From Vulcanisaeta sp. JCM 16159 (lineage in GTDB: Archaea > Thermoproteota > Thermoprotei > Thermoproteales > Thermocladiaceae): a stretch of DNA of 64,000 bases. The translations under genes and the position numbers were made by a program. Below the pieces are notes generated by a model. The model was not told the DNA's origin, made no database searches, and saw only the letters and a program-made list of their open reading frames with translations. Shown piece after piece: positions 58,274 through 64,000 of this stretch; within the stretch, counting starts at the first letter, position 1; each line of letters begins with the position of its first letter. Location: positions 1 to 64,000 of the forward strand of contig NZ_BBDN01000009.1 in assembly GCF_001316265.1 (NCBI RefSeq). Direction: 5' to 3'.

Positions 58274-58320
58274 GTGGCGGCCCCGGTGGGATTTGAACCC
58301 ACGACCTACGGCTCCGAAGG
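58274..58320. repeat. attR: 47-bp direct repeat within tRNA-Arg
   Basis: Second copy of the 47-bp repeat. It supplies the 3 prime half of the functional tRNA gene, so integration restores the tRNA. Confidence 0.92.
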
Positions 58321-58351
58321 CCGCCGCTCTTCCTGACTGAGCTACGGGGCC
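58275..58351 (-). tRNA. tRNA-Arg(TCG), with encoded CCA
   Basis: The acceptor GGCCCCG/CGGGGCC, D arm GCTC-GAGC, anticodon arm GCGGC-CTTCGGA-GCCGT (anticodon TCG) and T arm GTGGG-TTCAAAT-CCCAC all form. The discriminator is G and CCA is encoded. There is no intron. The element integrated from the anticodon loop to the 3 prime end. Confidence 0.93.
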
Positions 58352-58394
58352 TAGTATTATCCCTAGCGTTTCCCTTTTATTTTTTTAGGTGCAC

Positions 58395-59457
58395 CTATGG
58401 TATTATCTCCGTCGAGTCAAGTATTGGGTCGTAAATCAACTCATTACTATTGATGATGCCTTTATTCATAAGCTCCTTTATCTGAGGTGCTATCGTCAGC
58501 ACGGTCCTTATCGTTTCCCTAGTCACGTAGTCCACGGCCTCAACACCATCTTTACCCCAGTACTTCTCACCCTCCATTAACGCGTATAGACATCTACCAC
58601 CACAATAGGGCCTAAACTCGCACTTCATGCACATCTCAGGTAGCCTTATTTCCATCAGTCTAAATCCATTATTAACATCACCAAGGACCGCCCACCCCTC
58701 CCTGACGGCTATTGGGCATGCCAGTACCCTGCCATCGGTTGATACGGCGACCGCCCTATAACCTGCACCGCAGGGTGGTCCCTCGTATGGCCTAAATAGG
58801 TATGCGTTTAATATACCAAGTATCGGCACTATACCTAATACCCTACCCTTCTCTGCATTCTTTAGGAATAAATCCGTCAACTTCTTAATACCTGGCAGGT
58901 AATTATTGTTTGCCCATACCATAACGTCCCATTTTCTTGTCCATATAACATTCAACTGCCAATGAACATAGTCAAAACCAAGGTTCAGCAGGTGCGTGAC
59001 ATCATCATAGATGTCCGTTAATTCCGTAACAGTCATCCTGGCAATAAGCCTCTTGATGCCTATATTCCTTAGGTAATTGAACGCATTGACAACAGCCCTA
59101 TAAACACCCCTACCTCTATTGGCGTCGGTAACGATTTCTCTACCATCAATGGATAGTAAAACTACGTCCATCCTCCTCCAATAATCCCTGGGCAGTAAAT
59201 TAACGAGGGTACCATTAGTTTGAATTCCAAACCTCTTCGCCTTAATGTTATCCATGGCCCACATTATAAAGCGTGGATTAAGCAGTGGTTCACCGCCGTA
59301 AAAAAATCACGGTAGCGTCAGCATCCCCCTCAATTAATCGTTTCAACTTATCAGCATTATAAGTCACTTTCCAGGGCACAACGCGTGGTTCAAAGGATCC
59401 TCCGCAGTATGAGCACTTCAAGTTACACGCGCCTGTCGTGAATAGGAGCCACAGCAT
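58395..59457 (-). CDS. Radical SAM/SPASM-domain protein (one frameshift)
   Basis: About 354 aa. MLWLLFTTGACNLKCSYCGG carries the C-x3-C-x2-C cluster motif. A run of seven T near 59300 shifts the frame, after which YGGEPLLNPRF continues. The C-terminus has SPASM-type cysteines (PCGAGYRAVAV, LACPIA, MCMKCEFRPYCGGRCLY) for auxiliary clusters. SPASM enzymes modify peptides or mature enzymes. No peptide substrate gene is obvious nearby. Confidence 0.8.
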
Positions 59458-59529
59458 TTCTTAACACCCATACTAATTTTGATCACTCATGCTCAGAATG
59501 TTTTTAAAACTAGTACTTATCATTGTTAA

Positions 59530-60719
59530 TTGATGAACATACTCATGATTTTACTTCAGGTATTACTACAGGCTGGAAGTAACCAAGGCAACTCCTATAT
59601 TTCAACGATAATATTTTGGATCATCTGGGGTATAATAATCATACTATCACTCACACCTTACTTCCAGAATTACATGGCAATAATGTGGTACTCATACAGC
59701 GTGGGAAACTTCCTCAATAGCCTAGGTAGGTTAATAACGAATAACGTTAACCTAGTTATTAATCACATTAACCAACTACTAAAGTCAAATGGTTCATCCC
59801 AACCAACGAATAAAGGCTTAATCGAGAAAACAATACAAGATCTCATGGAGTTTGTGGTCATAGAGCCCGTTAGCGCTGAACCAACGGGATTGATGAGGAC
59901 CCTTAAATTGCTTGTGACCTCCTATAATGAAAAACTTGAGGACTCAATAAGGACTTTATTACCGAATATCGATAGGCCCCTTGTCCAGAATGTGGTTGAT
60001 GCAGTCGATGGTTTAAGGGAGTTGAACTACCTATATAAGGTGGTGATGCATTATTATAGGCTGAGTAATAAGTATAAGAATCCGGCGTTAATGATGCAAT
60101 TATACATGATATTACCAATCATTAGGGAGTACGTCAACGCATTGAACGGTGCAATATCAACTTTCCTAAAGGGTCAGCCTGTTGGTGACGCAGCAGGCCC
60201 ATTAACGGCGTACAGGTTCATGAGGAGTTGTTCGGGATTAACTGAACTTACGCATAATGTTAAGGACACGTACATAGGACTTTGCGACTTTGAGGGTAGG
60301 AGGGTCTATGTTGTTAAGGCTAGGGGTCCTGGGGGCACTGTTGGTAATCTCGATGATGGCATAATATATTTGATAGAGAGGGTTGGTGTTAAGCCAAGGA
60401 TAATAATCACCGTGGATGCCGCGCTAAAATTTGAGGGAGAGAAGACGGGTTCAATAGCCGAGGGCATTGGCGTTGCCATGGGCGGTATTGGCGTTGAGAG
60501 GTTCAATATAGAGAGGACCGCCAGTAAATATGGAATACCGCTCTACGCCATACTAATTAAGATGGGCTTACCCGAGCCTTATCGGCCATGACTAAGGATG
60601 TTGAGAGTGCGGTTAATGAGGCTGTGGAGAGGGTTAAGAGGGTTATTAGGGAGAACGTTAGGGAGAATGAGGAGGTTATACTTATTGGTGTTGGTAATAC
60701 GGGCGGTGTTGCTCAGTAG
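59530..60719 (+). CDS. DUF1512-family membrane protein (one frameshift)
   Basis: About 395 aa. An N-terminal membrane helix (STIIFWIIWGIIIILSLTPYF) precedes a large soluble part with TAYRFMRSC, KARGPGGTVGNLDDGI and KPRIIITVDAALKFEGEKTGSIAEGIGVAMGG. A break near 60588 joins the C-terminal MTKDVESAVNEAVERVKRVI to VILIGVGNTGGVAQ. This is an archaeal family of unknown function. A TATA-like TTTTTAAAA lies 25-27 nt upstream. Confidence 0.75.
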
Positions 60720-60757
60720 TTAGTAATTTATTTAAATGCTCAGTTCTCATATACGCG

Positions 60758-61084
60758 GTGAGTTTCGAGTACTACTACATAACGGTGGTGAGTCTCGTAA
60801 TTTTTGTAGTGGCATTGCTAATTGGAATAATAATGAATAATAAGTATTATAGGGTTATTAAGGAGTCGCTTACACAGGTTAGGGAGGCCGAGTTAAAGGG
60901 TCCATCGGCAATCGGTGGTGATGTTGAGGTTTTGACATGCCCTCGTTGTGGCTATTCTAAGACGATACCGTATAGGCTTGGGGATTATGTTGGTAAGGTG
61001 GTTGATGAGACATGCCCCAATGATGGCGAGAGGCTCGTAGTCCACGCAATATACTCCTCAAGACCTGCTGAGCAGTCATTATGA
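60758..61084 (+). CDS. Membrane-anchored zinc-ribbon protein, 108 aa
   Basis: A GTG start. One helix (YYYITVVSLVIFVVALLIGIIM) is followed by a linker and LTCPRCGYSKTIPYRLGDYVGKVVDETCPNDGERLVV, three Cys of a possible zinc ribbon (C-x2-C...C-x4-G). Its role is unknown. Confidence 0.55.
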   Translation: MSFEYYYITVVSLVIFVVALLIGIIMNNKYYRVIKESLTQVREAELKGPSAIGGDVEVLTCPRCGYSKTIPYRLGDYVGKVVDETCPNDGERLVVHAIYSSRPAEQSL

Positions 61085-61151
61085 AGATAAGCTTTATAAC
61101 TGGTTGGTTTGTTTACAAGATTCGTGACCCATTTTAATATGGAATAAGGCG

Positions 61152-62474
61152 ATGAGCATAAAAGATGTTTTTAGCCTAAACGAGGGTGCCGAGGTTACAA
61201 TAAGGGGTTGGGTATATAGGAAGAGGGAGTTGAAGGATAAGATATTCCTGGTTATTAGGGACGGTAGTGGCATAATCCAGACTGTTGTTAGTAAGTCCGA
61301 CCCCAATGTGGCGGGCATAGCGTCTAAACTGAACATAGAATCATCACTCGTGTTAACGGGTACCATCAAGAAGGAGCCGAGGGCGCCAGGTGGTGCTGAG
61401 ATCCATGTCAAAAGCATTGATTGGTATTACGTTGGTGATTCATTCCCAATAAATGAGGATGCCGCCAAGGCAGACAGTGAGTATTTACTTGATGTTAGGC
61501 ATTTGTGGGTTAGGAGTAGGAGGATGTGGGCTGTGCTTAGGGTTAGGCATACGGTGTTTGGCGCAATTCATGAATTCTTCAGGTCCAGGGGTTATTACGA
61601 GGTTCAGGGGCCTATGTTCGTATCGGCAGCCGTCGAGGGTGGTGCCACGTTATTCCCTGTTAAGTACTTTGATAGGGAGGACGTATACCTAACGCAGTCA
61701 TCCCAGTTCTATCTCGAGGTTTTGATATACGCCCTTGAGAAGGTTTACACGGTGGCGCCCAGCTTCAGGCTGAGCCTTCAAGGACTAGGAGGCATTTGAC
61801 GGAGTTTGGCATGCCGAGGCTGAGGAGGCTTGGCTTCAATTCGACGGACTGCTTAACCTGCTTGAGGATTTAATCACGTACATCGTTAATAAGGTCCTTG
61901 AGGAGAGACAGGATGAGTTGAAGCTATTGAATAGGGATACGAAGATTCTGGAGAATGTAAAGCCGCCGTTTTACAAGGTCAGTTATGATGAGGCGATTGA
62001 GATCCTTCAGTCCAAGGGGTTGAAGATTAAGTGGGGTGACGATATTGGGGCTGATGAGGAGAGGGTGTTAACGATGCAGTTCGATAAGCCAATCCTCCTA
62101 CACCACTTCCCTGAGCAGGTTAAGGCATTCTATCACAGGAATGACCCAAGTAGGCCGGAGACACACTGAGTGTTGATGTACTTGCACCGGAGGGTTATGG
62201 GGAGATTGTTGGTGGTGGTGAGCGTATTTACGACTATGAGGAGCTACTCGGTAAGATTAAGAGGTTTGGGCTTAGGCCTGAGGATTATGATTGGTACCTG
62301 GACCTTAGGAGGTATGGCTCAGTGCCACATGCAGGTTTTGGTCTCGGTGTTGATAGGCTGGTGATGTGGGTTTGCGGGCTTGATCACATCAGGGATGCGG
62401 TGCCATTCCCAAGGGATGTAAGGCGTGTTAAGCATGAAATGAATAGTGATGGTTCAAAATGGTTCGACTATTAA
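61152..62474 (+). CDS. asnS: Asparaginyl-tRNA synthetase (two frameshifts)
   Basis: A class IIb synthetase of about 440 aa. The OB-fold anticodon-binding domain ([29 protein letters not shown]) is followed by the catalytic core with [21 protein letters not shown], motif 2 PSFRAEPS...LTEFWHAEAE and motif 3 [15 protein letters not shown]. Breaks lie near 61765 and 62165. DRPET-like SRPET and PFPRD are also present. It may be AspRS-like by descent, but the short OB domain and motif wording fit AsnRS. A gene so central is unlikely to be truly broken. Confidence 0.85.
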
Positions 62475-63035
62475 TAACCGGTTCCCCAGGTGTTGGGAAG
62501 ACCACGGTAGCCACAGAACTTTCTAGGATATTCAACACAGCATTAATAGATGTGAACGAGGTTATAAGGCCACTCCTTAAATGGGACCTAGGCTTCTCAC
62601 GAATTACGTAACTGATGAAAAGAGGCACGTGAATTAATTATGAGGAGACTAAGTGATTTGGGTTCATACATAATTGATACGGTGGCCATAAACTTGATTG
62701 ATAAGGCATTGATTGATTGGTGTATCGTACTTAGGCTCAACCCCACCGAGTTAATGCGCAGGTTAATAACGAGGAACTGGCCCCGGTGCAAGGTTATTGA
62801 GAATGTGCTTGCCGAGGTTGTTGGTTCATCACTAAGCATGGCCATTGATCTATTTGGTAAGGATAAGGTAATTGAGGTGGATACAACGGGTAAGAGCGTA
62901 CAGGAGATTGTTAAGTACGTGATTGATCATGTACTAAAGGGTGATCCAATTAATGGTGTTGTTGATTGGCTCGACATACTTGATACTGGATTCCTAGTAG
63001 GCCTTGATAAGGAGTTGGATGAATGCTCGACTTAG
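62459..63035 (+). CDS. AK6/Fap7-type adenylate kinase-like ATPase (two frame breaks)
   Basis: [21 protein letters not shown] (P-loop 8-15) starts inside the end of asnS. After breaks near 62590 and 62630 the sequence gives [47 protein letters not shown] and a helical C-terminus. This matches the archaeal AK6 family, which acts in ribosome maturation and as an NMP kinase. It is about 192 aa. Confidence 0.75.
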
Positions 63036-63472
63036 TGATCAGTGTACTTAACGCTCCTCATTAATCTCTTGATCTCGAACATGAATAGCCTATTCCAACC
63101 AATATTCTCGAGCCTCTTAACGATGCTTCTAAGTGTACCAGCCCTAAGGCTTACGAGTAATACCTTAATAACACGCTTACCCTGCATGAAGAACCTAATG
63201 AGCACTAGCCTCTCATTCTCATACTCAAAGATGTAATCCTTAATCGTCCTATACTTACCAAGGGTGTCTCCAAACTCCTCCTCGGCCATGTCTAAGTAAG
63301 TGGCTAGGTCTGGATCGATTTCCATATACTCGAGCCTATGCAAGCCAGAATTCTCGAGATCGAGGATAGCCACATCGAAGTCCTTATTAACTTCAAATAT
63401 GGCTATACCGTAGATACGCATTTCAATCTCCATCACATCAGCATTACTATAGTTTAAAAACATTTTGTCCAA
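63032..63472 (-). CDS. Hypothetical protein, 146 aa
   Basis: Mixed alpha/beta with MRIYGIAIFEVNKDFDVAILDLEN, DLATYLDMAEEEFGDTLGKYRTIKDYIFEYENERLVLIRFF and a basic C-terminus. No known family is recognised. It overlaps the convergent AK6 gene by 4 nt. Confidence 0.6.
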   Translation of the reverse strand: MDKMFLNYSNADVMEIEMRIYGIAIFEVNKDFDVAILDLENSGLHRLEYMEIDPDLATYLDMAEEEFGDTLGKYRTIKDYIFEYENERLVLIRFFMQGKRVIKVLLVSLRAGTLRSIVKRLENIGWNRLFMFEIKRLMRSVKYTDH

Positions 63473-63491
63473 TAACTATTGAAAAACAGAG

Positions 63492-64000
63492 CTAGATCGG
63501 TATATGAACGTAACTTAACCATGCATAATAAATCGCGGTATTCACAATCGTGATAGGGACGCCGTATTTCATGAACTCCAAAAACCCGAAGCCCTCACCG
63601 CCCCTTTTCTCACTGGCTTCACTGATTATTACATTACTCGCAGCACCAATTAATGTTAAGTTCCCCGCTATCGTACTTGACGCGGCCAAACCAATCCAAA
63701 TAACGGAATTACTCGGTAAAACCCCTAACTCTTTCATTAATGGTATGTAAAGCGCCACCATGGGAACATTACTAATGACTTGACTAAGGAATAAACCCGA
63801 TATAAAAACTCCTATTAATGTCGTTGGTTGCGGCAGGTAATTAGCCAGCACATTAAGTACGCCTGACTCAAGAGCTCCCTCGCTAACTATGAATAATCCC
63901 ATGAAGAATAGTATCGTGGTCCAGTCAACATTATGAGCAACAACTCTCCTATCGCTACCGCTTGCTAGGTAAATTATTGAAGCGCCCATGAATGTTAGAG
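63492..64000 (-). CDS. ArsB/NhaD/SLC13-type ion permease, C-terminal part (cut by window edge)
   Basis: At least 165 aa with five or more helices. TILFFMGLFIVSEGALESGVLNVLA, LSQVISNVPMVALYIPLM and GLAASSTIAGNLTLIGAASNVIISE are hallmarks of the ion-transporter superfamily (NhaD, ArsB, CitM-like) with the two membrane re-entrant Asn/Pro and Asn/Gly loops. The start lies outside the window. Confidence 0.7.
   Translation of the reverse strand, partial: LTFMGASIIYLASGSDRRVVAHNVDWTTILFFMGLFIVSEGALESGVLNVLANYLPQPTTLIGVFISGLFLSQVISNVPMVALYIPLMKELGVLPSNSVIWIGLAASSTIAGNLTLIGAASNVIISEASEKRGGEGFGFLEFMKYGVPITIVNTAIYYAWLSYVHIPI

Larger units (their letters stand above)
38674..58320. mobile_element. Integrated 19.6-kb element in tRNA-Arg with pilus/secretion-type gene set
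   Basis: Bounded by a perfect 47-bp direct repeat that starts in the tRNA anticodon loop and ends at the CCA. A tyrosine recombinase gene ends 95 bp from attR. Inside, base composition is visibly richer in GC, genes are small and packed with overlapping stops and starts, and a shared promoter motif recurs. Recognised functions are secretion ATPase, T2SF-like proteins, RecA/KaiC-fold and MinD-like ATPases, pilin-like proteins, Panacea-type antitoxin, SLOG protein, RHH protein and TnpB. I see no replication protein, major capsid protein or VirB4-like ATPase. Plasmid-like element, provirus or satellite all remain possible. The integrase gene is not split, unlike SSV-type insertions. Confidence 0.88.

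Noticed and set aside
61152-62474. Calling asnS a pseudogene
   Set aside because: All catalytic motifs are present and colinear, only two single-base slips interrupt it, and the same slips occur throughout the window.

Overview
The window looks like chromosomal DNA of a hyperthermophilic crenarchaeon of the Thermoproteales, closest in flavour to Vulcanisaeta or Caldivirga. This is an inference from several signs. There are four PaREP1-family genes, a Cren7 chromatin protein, an intron-bearing class II tRNA, a tRNA-embedded integrated element, crenarchaeal two-subunit 2-oxoacid:ferredoxin oxidoreductase, and many leaderless genes with a TATA box about 26 nt before the start codon. A pervasive artefact shapes the annotation. 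About 35 genes, including housekeeping genes (asparaginyl-tRNA synthetase, thymidylate kinase, AK6-type kinase), are broken by single-base indels while the sense of the protein continues in another frame. I treat these as one gene each and read the breaks mostly as consensus errors, not decay.

Host left arm (1-38.6 kb). Sugar aminotransferase, IF2B-like, DUF89, GltD-like and FAH-family genes come first. A copper neighbourhood follows (cupredoxin, small membrane protein, membrane-bound winged-helix protein with a Met/Cys/His loop), then a protoglobin and a class II tRNA. From 9.4 to 11.6 kb the DNA is mostly degraded. Then come a siroheme sulfite/nitrite reductase, a VapBC pair, PaREP1 genes, TrmO, a quinol-type nitric oxide reductase and the oxidoreductase. 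An L-rhamnose-type sugar acid regulon spans about 26.3-32.7 kb: L-rhamnonate dehydratase, two zinc alcohol dehydrogenases, a beta-lactamase-fold protein, an MFS transporter and a Bat-type regulator. Three of its promoters carry a CAACATGT operator at nearly identical spacing. Inositol-phosphate synthase, tmk, a tandem MoaC, a nucleotidyltransferase, ribB and cren7 close the arm.

Integrated element (38674-58320). A 47-bp direct repeat, identical to the 3 prime half of tRNA-Arg(TCG), bounds 19.6 kb of more GC-rich DNA with a tyrosine recombinase next to attR. It carries a compact secretion or pilus machine: an ArlI/VirB11-type ATPase, two adjacent T2SF-like membrane proteins, a RecA/KaiC-fold ATPase comparable to ArlH, a MinD/ParA-like ATPase, and four short secreted or pilin-like proteins. 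It also has a large surface-type protein, a lone TnpB, a Panacea-type antitoxin with a membrane partner, a SLOG-fold protein and many unknown small proteins. Most genes follow a recurring TAATTA promoter. One such promoter faces attR and in the excised circle would point at the large surface protein. Two non-coding RNA candidates flank the TnpB region, one with C/D-box-like architecture.

Host right arm (58.3-64 kb). The intact tRNA-Arg is followed by a radical SAM/SPASM protein, a DUF1512 protein, a zinc-ribbon membrane protein, asparaginyl-tRNA synthetase, an AK6-type kinase, an unknown protein and the end of an ion permease.
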